This document shows positions 1-7,613 of a stretch of 64,000 nt of DNA, piece after piece. How positions within the stretch are numbered: the first letter of the stretch is position 1; every line of letters starts with the position of its first letter. The notes beneath the pieces are model-generated. The model had not been told where the DNA came from, did no database searches, and was given only the letters and a program-made list of their open reading frames with translations. Source of the stretch: Bacillota bacterium (GTDB taxonomy: Bacteria > Bacillota > Clostridia > Lachnospirales > Lachnospiraceae); assembly GCA_023457255.1 (NCBI GenBank), contig JAEWMB010000047.1, forward strand, positions 1-64,000. Direction: 5' to 3'. The translations under genes were made by a program, and so were the position numbers.

Positions 1-151
1 TACCACGCTGTCTGTAAAGAATGTTTCCAGCTAATACGAACTGACCGTCAGCTCTCTTCGCACCAAGTCTCTTAGACTCAGAATCTCTACCGTTCTTAGT
101 AGAACCAACACCCTTTTTATGAGCGAAAAATTGAAGGTTCATCTTTAACAT
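1..151 (-). CDS. rpmA: 50S ribosomal protein L27 (partial, 3' end off window)
   Basis: The first 50 residues of L27 are visible; the gene runs off the left edge. The protein starts MLKMNLQFFAHKKG, the Firmicutes form with an N-terminal extension, cleaved after NLQFFA in species studied so that mature L27 begins with the His-Lys-Lys-Gly arm that reaches the peptidyl-transferase centre. The start at 151 is preceded by AAGGAGG eight bases upstream; an internal ATG at 142 would give MNLQFFA and is less well placed. It is the last visible gene of an operon with rplU and prp, and prp encodes the protease expected to trim it. Identification is secure. Confidence 0.97.
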   Translation of the reverse strand, partial: MLKMNLQFFAHKKGVGSTKNGRDSESKRLGAKRADGQFVLAGNILYRQRG

Positions 152-196
152 GACCTACACCTCCTTATATGATAGGTTGGGATACCATCACATCTG

Positions 197-526
197 CTAC
201 TGTATCCGTTTATCGATTTTAATATAATTCCGTCCAAATTCATCTTCAATTCCTTGAAGTCCGAGCAATAAAGCAGATAACAACACCTCTGAACGATCGG
301 ATAGATTTGAGACAACTTTAAATTCTATCAAACCCTTTTTCTCATCTTCTTTATAATCAAAAGTATCCGAAGTAAAATGTTCAATAGAATTAATGGTATT
401 AATCACAAGGATCGATACGGCAGAACAAACAATATCCTGCCCGGATTCTGCATAACCTGCATGCCCTATACACCGAAACCCATTAACTTTACCATCTTTA
501 TTCTGATGAATTGATACTTTAACCAT
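197..526 (-). CDS. prp: Ribosomal-processing cysteine protease Prp
   Basis: A 109-residue protein of the Prp (YsxB-like) family, which removes the N-terminal extension of L27. The catalytic pair is visible as His22 (in CIGHAGYAESG) and Cys34 (in DIVCSAVS), the spacing typical of the family. It lies between rplU and rpmA, the conserved position, and its substrate site is present in the adjacent rpmA product. Cytoplasmic, acting before or during 50S assembly. Function is inferred from family and context; both are strong. Confidence 0.93.
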   Translation of the reverse strand: MVKVSIHQNKDGKVNGFRCIGHAGYAESGQDIVCSAVSILVINTINSIEHFTSDTFDYKEDEKKGLIEFKVVSNLSDRSEVLLSALLLGLQGIEDEFGRNYIKIDKRIQ

Positions 527-545
527 ATCAACCTCTCACCAATGA

Positions 546-854
546 TTAAGCGTTGATCTTGTCAATCTTAACCTTAGTATAAGCCTGTCTATGACCATTC
601 TTCTTGTGGTATCCGGACTTTCTCTTATATCTGTAAACGATGACTTTCTTATTCTTGCCTTCTTCTACAACTGTTGCAGAAACACTAGCACCAGCTACAG
701 TAGGATTTCCTACTACAACCTGTCCATTGTTTACAACAAGAACTTGGTCAAAAGATACATTTGCACCAGCTTCTACACCAAGCTTTTCTACTTTAATGAT
801 ATCGCCTTCGGCTACTTTGTACTGTTTACCACCTGTTGCTATAATTGCGTACAT
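546..854 (-). CDS. rplU: 50S ribosomal protein L21
   Basis: A 102-residue protein starting MYAIIATGGKQYKVAEGD and ending in the basic RKSGYHKKNGHRQAYTKVKIDKI segment, both diagnostic of L21. The ATG at 854 is chosen because GGGAGG lies six bases upstream; an in-frame ATG ten codons earlier would put the start inside the leader RNA and lacks support. It binds 23S rRNA in the large subunit. First gene of the rplU-prp-rpmA operon, with a strong promoter and structured leader upstream that probably allow autogenous control. Confidence 0.97.
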   Translation of the reverse strand: MYAIIATGGKQYKVAEGDIIKVEKLGVEAGANVSFDQVLVVNNGQVVVGNPTVAGASVSATVVEEGKNKKVIVYRYKRKSGYHKKNGHRQAYTKVKIDKINA

Positions 855-856
855 AT

Positions 857-937
857 GGCACCTCCCATTATCATTACTCGCCAACTATGGTGCCTGCTTA
901 AAAATAAGCAGAACTTGAACCTCGTTGTGCGGCACAC
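857..937 (-). ncRNA. L21 leader (ribosomal protein leader RNA)
   Basis: Between the rplU promoter and its ribosome binding site the minus strand folds into a small structured leader. It contains a 7-bp hairpin (CTGCTTA/TAAGCAG, 894-911, loop of four) followed by GGCACCATAGTTGGCGAG, with a GTGCC segment near the predicted transcript start that could pair with GGCAC. The position and sequence resemble the L21 leader family found upstream of rplU-rpmA in Firmicutes, thought to be a binding site for autoregulation. Family assignment is from memory of the motif; a covariance-model search would settle it. Confidence 0.62.
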
Positions 938-943
938 TAAAGA

Positions 944-972
944 ATTTTAACATAACTAACAGAGATTGTCAA
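944..972 (-). promoter_or_regulatory. Vegetative promoter of rplU-prp-rpmA
   Basis: On the minus strand TTGACA (967-972) and TAAAAT (944-949) are separated by exactly 17 bases, a near-consensus housekeeping promoter. Transcription would start near 937, at the beginning of the L21-type leader. The rest of the gap up to 1216 shows nothing else I can name. Confidence 0.8.
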
Positions 973-1216
973 TAAGAAAATGCATCTTTCTACAGGATTA
1001 GCCACTTACCTCGAATCACTGGAAATGAACCATTTCTTTTCTTACAATTTGCAATTTTACTAACCTTTATTCATCATAACCTTTTTAGATTTCATGGACA
1101 AAATAAACACTATCGCTTACAATACATATCAGACAGGAATACTTATAGAAATGTAAGGAAAGCTTCCTCTGCCGACCTCATTAAAATAATATAGATTACC
1201 ATAGAAAGGCTGCCAT

Positions 1217-1870
1217 ATGGAAATTATACTGAATGATAAGACCATTCATTTTCACATTCAATACACAAAAACTAGTAAGTTTAGTCTCGATTTTTCACCA
1301 GAAGGTCTTATCACATTAAAAGCACCTAAAAAATCAACTCAGGAAGAGATTAATGCCTTTATGAAATCAAACTCAAAGGCTATATTAAAATTTGAGGATA
1401 GAATGAGTAATCGCACTTATCTTTCCAATGTTAAAACATACGAAAGTAATGAAAACTTTCTATTCCTGGGGAAAGTTCATAAGCTCTCCGACCTTTTATC
1501 TGAGGTTCCTATGACAGAGGAGGGTGTACAAGAATCCCTAAAAAAGTTCTATACGTTGAAAACAAAAGAGATTATTACAGAACGGCTGACTCTCTATGAG
1601 CCCCTCATACAAGTAAAAGCGAAAGGCTTCACTATTGTAGATTCTCCGTCTACCTGGGGGACCTGTAACTCAAAGAAGCAGTTAACCTTTAACTATAAAT
1701 TATCGATGGCCAGGCTAAGTGCCATTGATTATGTTGTAATTCACGAACTATGCCATATCATACATTTAAATCATGACCGGTCTTTTTGGAGAAAGGTTGG
1801 CACGTATGATAAGGACTTTAAACTGCATCAGGAATATTTAGCACGGTTTGGGGCCTTTATGACAATTTAA
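1217..1870 (+). CDS. YgjP/SprT-like zinc metallopeptidase (DUF45, M48-like)
   Basis: A 217-residue cytoplasmic protein with no signal peptide. The C-terminal third carries the zinc site VIHELCHIIHLNHDRSFW: HExxH followed six residues later by His and then FW, the pattern of the YgjP/DUF45 metallopeptidases. The N-terminal half has the beta-rich region typical of this family (LDFSPEGLITLKAP). Substrate is not known for the family in general. It stands alone on the plus strand, divergent from rplU, and ends just before a strong hairpin terminator. The ribosome binding site (AAAGG) is modest. Confidence 0.85.
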   Translation: MEIILNDKTIHFHIQYTKTSKFSLDFSPEGLITLKAPKKSTQEEINAFMKSNSKAILKFEDRMSNRTYLSNVKTYESNENFLFLGKVHKLSDLLSEVPMTEEGVQESLKKFYTLKTKEIITERLTLYEPLIQVKAKGFTIVDSPSTWGTCNSKKQLTFNYKLSMARLSAIDYVVIHELCHIIHLNHDRSFWRKVGTYDKDFKLHQEYLARFGAFMTI

Positions 1871-1920
1871 TTATCCCCTGCCAATCGGATTGAACATTGC
1901 TTAGTACCATCGAACTTGCC

Positions 1921-1976
1921 AAAAGCCCCTGCTAAGACAGATGTATTGCATTTTACATTGTCTTAGCAGGGGCCTT
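1921..1976. terminator. Bidirectional intrinsic terminator
   Basis: A perfect 15-bp inverted repeat (GCCCCTGCTAAGACA at 1925-1939 and its complement at 1959-1973) with a 19-base loop lies between the convergent YgjP gene and a small minus-strand ORF. On the minus strand it is followed by TTTT; on the plus strand by CTTATTTATT. It can end transcription in both directions. Confidence 0.8.
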
Positions 1977-1996
1977 ATTTATTATGTCACCATTTT

Positions 1997-2107
1997 CTAT
2001 CTTTGTTTTCTCTTAGAACCTTTCTTGAATATCGCATTTTTATATAATATAAATCCTATTAAGACAATAACAATAGTTACAAACAATTTTCGCTTTTTGT
2101 TCTTCAT
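1997..2107 (-). CDS. Small membrane protein, 36 aa
   Basis: A short gene encoding 36 residues: MKNKKRK, then a single hydrophobic segment LFVTIVIVLIGFILY, then a basic tail ending GSKRKQR. GAGGAG sits seven bases before the ATG and the stop codon is followed within 25 bases by the terminator at 1921-1976, so it has the full layout of a real gene. The positive residues on both sides of one helix suggest a single-pass membrane microprotein. I recognise no family. An overlapping plus-strand reading frame has no ribosome binding site and is rejected. Confidence 0.6.
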   Translation of the reverse strand: MKNKKRKLFVTIVIVLIGFILYKNAIFKKGSKRKQR

Positions 2108-2272
2108 AAACTCACTCCTCTTCAATGAATACCTTATGCTGCCTGCCAATATAGTATAAGGCATAATCATAACTCAAACCATCGATATGGCTTACAAAGA
2201 AACATCGAAACCTTACATTTTTGTAATCTATCTGCTTTGGGATTTCTCTAAGACTAGAACGTTCCGTCTATA

Positions 2273-3112
2273 TTATCTGCTAAAGAATGCAATGCCACAC
2301 GCACCAGGTCCTGCATGAACACCTATTGTGCTTCCGATTGCAATCTTTGTGATATCTTGTATTTTTAGACACTCTTTTGTATATGTTTCAAAATTCAGTG
2401 TCGAGTTAACATCGCCGGTATATCCGATCGTATATGGAAACTCCCTATCGATCCCATTTGCCTCTTCTGTTAACTCCATCATTTTCTTATATGCTCCTTG
2501 TAATCCCCGGGACTTAGCAGCAACCTCAACAATGCCATCCTTTACTTCAATAATCGGTTTTATATGAAGCAAAGTTCCTGCAAGAGCTGCTGATGCAGAT
2601 AAACGGCCGCCTTTTTTTAAATACTTTAAGGTATCCACAAGAGCAAATACTCTTATTTTATGCTTCTTTTCTTCTAATTCTTTTGCAATTTCCCTCGCGG
2701 ATAATCCTCTCTCTCTGAGTATTTTTGCATATTGAACAAGACAGTTTAACCCCAGTGTTGCTGTAAGACTGTCCACAAGATAGATTTCATCATATTCACA
2801 CATCTCCTTTGCTATACCGGCACTTTGAAAGGTTCCGCTTAATTTGCTAGAGATTGTAATAACAACTGCACTGCTCCCCTCTTCTTTACACCGGTTAAAA
2901 TGTGTCAGGAATTCCTCCGGTGAGGGCTGGCTGGTTGTCGGCAAATCTTCTGTTGTCACAAGTCTTTGGTAGAACTCCTCTGTTGAAATTGTAACACCAT
3001 CAAGGTATTCCTCCTCACCAAATAAATTATGAAGAGGAACAACAATAAAATCCTCTTTTGCTGCCTGCGCTTGCGTTATATCAGATGTTGAATCAGTTAT
3101 TATGTGTATCAT
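2273..3112 (-). CDS. DegV family fatty-acid-binding protein (FakB-like)
   Basis: A 279-residue DegV/EDD-fold protein starting MIHIITDSTSDIT, the family's N-terminal signature, with the later IGVHAGPGACGIAFF near the C-terminus. Family members bind a fatty acid and, as FakB, present it to the kinase FakA for use in phospholipid synthesis. The start at 3112 follows AGGAGGAG; an in-frame ATG eight codons earlier lies before that site. It is directly downstream of a MarR regulator (81 bases), suggesting a lipid-responsive operon. Fatty-acid role is inferred from family and context. Confidence 0.88.
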   Translation of the reverse strand: MIHIITDSTSDITQAQAAKEDFIVVPLHNLFGEEEYLDGVTISTEEFYQRLVTTEDLPTTSQPSPEEFLTHFNRCKEEGSSAVVITISSKLSGTFQSAGIAKEMCEYDEIYLVDSLTATLGLNCLVQYAKILRERGLSAREIAKELEEKKHKIRVFALVDTLKYLKKGGRLSASAALAGTLLHIKPIIEVKDGIVEVAAKSRGLQGAYKKMMELTEEANGIDREFPYTIGYTGDVNSTLNFETYTKECLKIQDITKIAIGSTIGVHAGPGACGIAFFSR

Positions 3113-3193
3113 AGGAACTCCTCCTGTTAATGTCATATTCCATAAATTAAATAAATCCGTACTGGGACTTTCGTCTTTATAATGAATTCCACA

Positions 3194-3643
3194 CTATTTA
3201 AGTTTTTGAAAGAATCGATGTAAGGTACCTAGTGCCAACGTAAGTGCAGCGATTTCCGCTTCATTTAACTGCTCTGATACGCTTGCTATCAACTTCTCAT
3301 GGAATGCCAGATGTTCTTGGTAAGCATCTTTTGCTATCTCTGTAGTACATACATATACCTTTCGCTTATCACTTTGTGCCCTATTTCTTATAAGATATCC
3401 TTTTTGCTCCAATGTTTTTACCGCAATTGTTAAACTGCTCGCTGTTATCATCAGCCGTTCGGATAACTCCTTCATCGTATTTTTTTCTTCTGTTTCGCTG
3501 CTATATACCGCCTCTATGACATGCATCTCGTTTACAGATAATATACTATGGTTTCCTTTCGCTAAGGAACCTTCTTCCAGTCTTAAGATGTCATTAAATA
3601 TGGTAACAAAAAAATGATTTAACTGCGCTTCATAGGCATTCAC
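3194..3643 (-). CDS. MarR family transcriptional regulator (FabT-like context)
   Basis: A 149-residue winged-helix protein: an N-terminal dimerisation helix, then the MarR DNA-binding region MKELSERLMITASSLTIAVKTLEQKGYLIR and the wing SDKRKVYVCTT, then C-terminal helices. GTG at 3643 is preferred because GGAGGT lies six bases upstream; the upstream in-frame ATG lies within an operator-like palindrome in the 5' leader. Palindromic sites flank its promoter, so it probably represses itself and the downstream degV gene. Pairing with a FakB-like protein suggests it senses acyl groups in the manner of FabT, but this is inference. Confidence 0.87.
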   Translation of the reverse strand: MNAYEAQLNHFFVTIFNDILRLEEGSLAKGNHSILSVNEMHVIEAVYSSETEEKNTMKELSERLMITASSLTIAVKTLEQKGYLIRNRAQSDKRKVYVCTTEIAKDAYQEHLAFHEKLIASVSEQLNEAEIAALTLALGTLHRFFQKLK

Positions 3644-3659
3644 TTGGTTACCTCCATTT

Positions 3660-3731
3660 ACTTTGAACTTCAAACTATCTCGATTATAACAGCAGTTTTA
3701 ATATTCGTCAATATATTTTGAAGTTCAAAGT
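3660..3731 (-). promoter_or_regulatory. marR-degV promoter flanked by two operator palindromes
   Basis: On the minus strand TTGACG (3706-3711) and TATAAT (3683-3688) are 17 bases apart. Two matching near-palindromes flank it: TTTGAAGTTCAAAGT at 3717-3731, just upstream of the -35 box, and ACTTTGAACTTCAAACT at 3660-3676, just after the transcription start. They are inverted copies of each other, as expected for a MarR dimer binding on both sides of its promoter. The remaining gap to 3963 shows nothing further. Confidence 0.8.
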
Positions 3732-3963
3732 AATTTTAAAATAGAAAAATGGACTATTCCGGCTGATTCCTTTGTCAATAAACAATGGAACTTACGAATA
3801 GCCCCTATAGACCTATCTCATGAATCCTTCATAACTTTAAGGTTACCATATCATCTTACATTATTTTCTGAAAGCTCGTCCTATCCTGTATACTCATAAC
3901 TCTCAACAGATTCAGAGAGGCTGTGCCAGGCTAAAGCATTCTATTAAAACTGTAGCCCATTAT

Positions 3964-4317
3964 TTAAAGTTCACGCAAAAAAAGAGAAACGTTGATAAAA
4001 AACTCTGATATTGTAGTATAGGGATTATTCAAGTCATTTTTTACTTCTGCGGCAACTAACAGCAAGACCTTATAAAAGATATCCTTATTCGGGATTAACA
4101 TCGGATTCCTGGTAGAGGTTGCTACGATACAGCGCTCTAAGGAACTACTCTCTTTAGAAACCAGCATTTTTTCTGTCATCTGAGCACTAACAAAAATTCC
4201 AGTTTCCTTATACAATTTATTGGCTGCCAATATCCAGCTATGCACTGCAAAATCTAAATTAAATGTTATGTTTTTAAGTGAAGCAAATATTATTTCATAC
4301 CTTTCGGTTTGCACCAT
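3964..4317 (-). CDS. Hypothetical protein, 117 aa
   Basis: A 117-residue protein beginning MVQTERYEIIFASLKNI and ending NVSLFLREL. It looks mostly helical and soluble, with no signal peptide or metal motif. ATG at 4317 is chosen because an AAGGG lies nine bases upstream; a TTG eleven codons earlier has no ribosome binding site. It is flanked by non-coding AT-rich DNA on both sides and appears monocistronic. I do not recognise the family. Confidence 0.55.
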   Translation of the reverse strand: MVQTERYEIIFASLKNITFNLDFAVHSWILAANKLYKETGIFVSAQMTEKMLVSKESSSLERCIVATSTRNPMLIPNKDIFYKVLLLVAAEVKNDLNNPYTTISEFFINVSLFLREL

Positions 4318-4942
4318 TGTTAGAAACCCTTTTTTTATTATGTTATGCAATTTTATAACTTAAGTTCATTAACTTTGTTTTTTTTATAACAAATAAGATA
4401 TCTATACTCTAATTATTGTGCATCACTTTTGTTGATATGCGTATTCATGGAATCTTAATCATAATAATTGCATATTGGTAAGCATATATTTCTACAATTT
4501 TTTTCTGAAACAAATGATTCTGTTTGCAATCTATTATTCTTTTTATAAGTAAGTCACCTAAAAATTCTCTGAGTCTATGGTAATTTATAATCTTCGCGAG
4601 CTTTGCTATGAACTTATTTTTATTATGCAATCAGCCGTTATTCAATTGAGACTTCCTTGAGTGGAAAATGATAGATATCTTGAAGGGGTTATATAAGCCG
4701 AAATAATACTCTATCAATAATTAGCGGAACGTTATATTATTTGTAAAATACAAGGTTAATCAATCATTAATATCTGTTTTATAGCATTTTAGCAGATAAA
4801 ATATTATAATTATAAATAGAATTAACTTTACCTTACCTGGTATCAAAAATTTATCATAAGTAAGTCTATTAAAACATAATTTATATCTTAATACCCCTAT
4901 TATCAAGTAAAACGCTAGATTATGTATGGAAGGAGAGAATAT
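4318..4942. other. AT-rich intergenic region without convincing genes
   Basis: About 620 bases of AT-rich sequence. Two minus-strand reading frames here (61 and 79 codons) lack ribosome binding sites and have compositions expected of random AT-rich DNA. I see no terminator, repeat or RNA gene. The promoter of the plus-strand gene at 4943 should lie in the last 100 bases but no clear -35/-10 pair stands out. Confidence 0.5.
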
Positions 4943-5491
4943 ATGTATCCGAATATTTACATAACAAATTATTGTGATGAGAGGTGTAAACCTTTTCATA
5001 ACATTACGCAGCTAACTGAAAGTGAAGCATTTCTGCTTGCTGATAACCTATCACAATATGTGGAGCCTGCTTTTACTTCCTTTTGTAGATTTCAAAAAAA
5101 GGATTTTCCCGGTTATTACGAGAAAAGACTGCGTACAGAAAAATGGCTGTACGATAGTTTTCTAAAGCTTGGAGGGAAACCTATAATCAAAAGCCCTTTG
5201 TATTTTGTTTTAGGCGAAAGTACATTTTTAGATGCATGGTATAAAAACGGAAGACAAACCAGACTACTGTTAGATGATATTTCACAAACGGAAGTTAGTT
5301 TTACTATTGGGGATAGTATGGGAATTATCGATTCCGATAACAGAATGGAACCACTCACAAAAGATATGTTATATGATTTTTTACTAGAGAGATCAAAAGA
5401 TATTTTTGCATTTTTAAACGAACTTAACCAAAAAAATCGTTATATAGAAGTTCAACTCTGGAACGATTCCTATATAGCTGGCCTAACATAG
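4943..5491 (+). CDS. Hypothetical protein, 182 aa
   Basis: A 182-residue acidic, apparently soluble protein starting MYPNIYITNYCDERCKPFHN and ending EVQLWNDSYIAGLT. AAGGAG lies seven bases before the ATG at 4943, so the start is clear although the frame is open further upstream. It contains a CDERC motif near the N-terminus, but no second cysteine pair to form an obvious metal site. Codon use looks like that of its neighbours. I do not recognise the family and assign no function. Confidence 0.65.
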   Translation: MYPNIYITNYCDERCKPFHNITQLTESEAFLLADNLSQYVEPAFTSFCRFQKKDFPGYYEKRLRTEKWLYDSFLKLGGKPIIKSPLYFVLGESTFLDAWYKNGRQTRLLLDDISQTEVSFTIGDSMGIIDSDNRMEPLTKDMLYDFLLERSKDIFAFLNELNQKNRYIEVQLWNDSYIAGLT

Positions 5492-5534
5492 TGTATCTCA
5501 CTTTTGACACTGCTTTTTACTCATCCAATTTGCA

Positions 5535-5810
5535 ATGCCGGAAAAACTCTTACGTGAATTTACCTTCCATTCTAACTATCAGGAAGAAGGAAGTTACAGG
5601 GAATATAACGATGAATCTGGGGCTGCACTTGATGAATTAACATCCTTAATAACGATAAAATATGAACGCAATCTAGTCCAAGAAAAACTGATTCGCAAAC
5701 ATGCGTCTTATTTGAACCAGGAACTTCAAATTAAGACGCATGTTGTACTAAAACAAATGCTTACACACACTATTTCAGATTTATTATCCGGCACAGCCTA
5801 CTTTTTATAG
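5535..5810 (+). CDS. Possible hypothetical protein, 91 aa
   Basis: An open frame of 91 codons starting MPEKLLREFTFHSN just 43 bases after the preceding hypothetical gene. The amino-acid composition is protein-like (charged, helical C-terminal half, QEKLIRKHASYLNQEL), but there is no ribosome binding site before the ATG and the frame is closed by a stop 28 bases upstream. It may be translated by coupling, may start at an alternative codon, or may be a remnant of a longer gene. Function unknown. Confidence 0.35.
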   Translation: MPEKLLREFTFHSNYQEEGSYREYNDESGAALDELTSLITIKYERNLVQEKLIRKHASYLNQELQIKTHVVLKQMLTHTISDLLSGTAYFL

Positions 5811-5880
5811 GCCATATCAGTTAAACCCTGCACAATCGCACACGATAAAACATCATTTAACGACAGACCTGCCAAATAAT

Positions 5881-6354
5881 CTATTCCACCGTTAAATCGC
5901 AAAGATATGCCTGCAAATAATTTAAAAGTTCCTCTCTTGGTACTAATAGCTGGCAGCCCCGTACCCCAGCGCTTACCGTAATTTCATCAAAAAGAATCGC
6001 TGTCTCATCTACATAAGTCGGAAATTTTTTCTTCATACCAATCGGCGAGCAGCCACCGCGAATATATCCGGTAAGACTAAGAAGTTCTTTCACAGGTACA
6101 AGCTCAATCTTCTTATCTCCAATCAGATTCGCAGCCTTTTTTAAGTCAAGTTCTTCTGCTACCGGAATACAAAAGACGAGATATCCTTTTTTTTCTCCAT
6201 GTGCTATTAAAGTTTTAAATACCTGTTCCACCGGCATCCCTATTTGCATAGCTACATGAATTCCAGCAAGATTGTTCTCCTCCACTTCATATTCCATTGC
6301 TTTAAATTCTATTCCGGCTTGCGTTAACATACGCATGGCATTTGTAATCTTCAT
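5881..6354 (-). CDS. ybaK: Cys-tRNA(Pro)/Cys-tRNA(Cys) deacylase (YbaK/EbsC family)
   Basis: A 157-residue YbaK-fold protein. It shows the family features GMPVEQVFKTLIAHGEKKGYLVFCIPVAEELDLKKAA with the catalytic lysine in VFKTL, and GYIRGGCSPIGMKKKFPTYVDE, the substrate-binding loop. Family members hydrolyse Cys-tRNA(Pro) formed by mis-acylating ProRS. The start MKITNAM at 6354 follows a GGTGAC-like ribosome binding site; a GTG four codons earlier is an alternative. It follows the RNase G gene with a gap of only a few bases, so the two are probably co-transcribed. Confidence 0.9.
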   Translation of the reverse strand: MKITNAMRMLTQAGIEFKAMEYEVEENNLAGIHVAMQIGMPVEQVFKTLIAHGEKKGYLVFCIPVAEELDLKKAANLIGDKKIELVPVKELLSLTGYIRGGCSPIGMKKKFPTYVDETAILFDEITVSAGVRGCQLLVPREELLNYLQAYLCDLTVE

Positions 6355-6372
6355 ATCTGTCACCACTTAAGT

Positions 6373-7590
6373 TTATTCTTCTTTCAATGACCCAACATCA
6401 GTATGCTTCATCTGTTCATGGAGAGGCTTTCTAACCTTCTTTCTTGTAATCTCAACAAGGTTTAGGGCAGTCATATCCACCAAGGTCGTTTTTATTGGGT
6501 CTTTTCTTAAATACTCATCAAACACTCTTAATAACTGCTGCTTTGCAGCCTCAGATATCATATCTATAAAATCAACAATAATAATTCCGGAAAGATTACG
6601 CAGACGAATCTGTGCAGCGATTTCTTGTGCTGCCTCTAGGTTAACCTTTAAAAAGGTTTCCTGAACATCCTTTTTCTTTGATACTGCTTTCCCGGTATTC
6701 ACATCGATTACTGTCAAAGCTTCCGTTGGCTGAATAACTAAAGAACCGCCGCATGGAAGCCAAACTTTTTCTCTTAGTGCACGTGATAGTTTTGTTTCTA
6801 TGCTATAAAGTTTTGAGAGTGCTAATAATTTGTCTTCATAGAAAGATAGTTTTTCCAGATCTTCTCTCTGATGCTCCTTCAGATATTCTTTGATTTCCTC
6901 ATATAAAGAGAAATCGTCGGTAATAATTGCCTCCAAATCTTTTGCAAAACCGTCTCGAATTGCACATAAAAATGGCTGTAACGTCTTATAAAGAAGTGAA
7001 AATCGGTTTCTATAGACTCCATAGGTTAAGATGCGGTCATATTGCTTCTTTAACTGCTCTATCTCCTCCACAATCAAACCATCCTCTGCTTCCACCGCAT
7101 TGGTTCTTAACACAAAACCATATTGATCTCCAAGAAAAGGTGAAACCAAACTTCTTAAACGCTTTCTTTTCTGCTCCGAACCTATCTTTGCAGAAATTCC
7201 AATCGTTTTAGTTCCATGCATCAATACTATATATTTTCCAGTGAAAGAAATGCTTGTAGTTACAACCGGAGCTTTTGTCTTTATATCTTCTTTAATCACT
7301 TGTACAACTAATTCATCCCCGATGTTTACTTTGTTTCCGGACTTACCCTGGGTAAAAATCGGGTTAGAAACGTCCGCTAAGGGAAGGTAGCACATCTTTT
7401 TTTCTGCTATTTCTACAAATGCGGCATTGATGTTTTTTACTATATTTTTCACCTTACCAACATAGATATTTCCAAGAGATGATACCTCTTCCTCACGATC
7501 GACATTTACCTGGATCATCTGATTGCCTTCATATAATGCAGTCACAATATTATCATCCATCTTCGTAACAATCAGTTTTCCACTCATCAT
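6373..7590 (-). CDS. rng: Ribonuclease E/G family protein (RNase G)
   Basis: A 405-residue RNase G. The N-terminus holds an S1 RNA-binding domain (NIYVGKVKNIVKNINAAFVEIAEKKMCYLPLADV, roughly residues 40-75). The DNase-I-like catalytic domain supplies the two metal-binding aspartates in VIDVNTGKAV and IIIVDFIDM. At 405 residues it is shorter than the roughly 490-residue Escherichia coli enzyme and lacks the CPxC zinc-link after the catalytic domain. It is downstream of the TIGR03960 and TIGR03936 genes, a conserved clostridial arrangement next to rplU-rpmA. Role in RNA processing or decay is from the family. Confidence 0.9.
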   Translation of the reverse strand: MMSGKLIVTKMDDNIVTALYEGNQMIQVNVDREEEVSSLGNIYVGKVKNIVKNINAAFVEIAEKKMCYLPLADVSNPIFTQGKSGNKVNIGDELVVQVIKEDIKTKAPVVTTSISFTGKYIVLMHGTKTIGISAKIGSEQKRKRLRSLVSPFLGDQYGFVLRTNAVEAEDGLIVEEIEQLKKQYDRILTYGVYRNRFSLLYKTLQPFLCAIRDGFAKDLEAIITDDFSLYEEIKEYLKEHQREDLEKLSFYEDKLLALSKLYSIETKLSRALREKVWLPCGGSLVIQPTEALTVIDVNTGKAVSKKKDVQETFLKVNLEAAQEIAAQIRLRNLSGIIIVDFIDMISEAAKQQLLRVFDEYLRKDPIKTTLVDMTALNLVEITRKKVRKPLHEQMKHTDVGSLKEE

Positions 7591-7613
7591 AAGCCTTCCT
7601 TTACTTCCATAGT

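Noticed and set aside
1941..2159. A 72-codon plus-strand frame after the YgjP gene
   Set aside because: It starts inside the terminator stem-loop, lacks a ribosome binding site, and overlaps the better-supported 36-residue minus-strand gene.
4445..4999. Two minus-strand frames of 61 and 79 codons in AT-rich DNA
   Set aside because: No ribosome binding sites; composition as expected for random AT-rich sequence; the second overlaps the start of a real gene on the plus strand.
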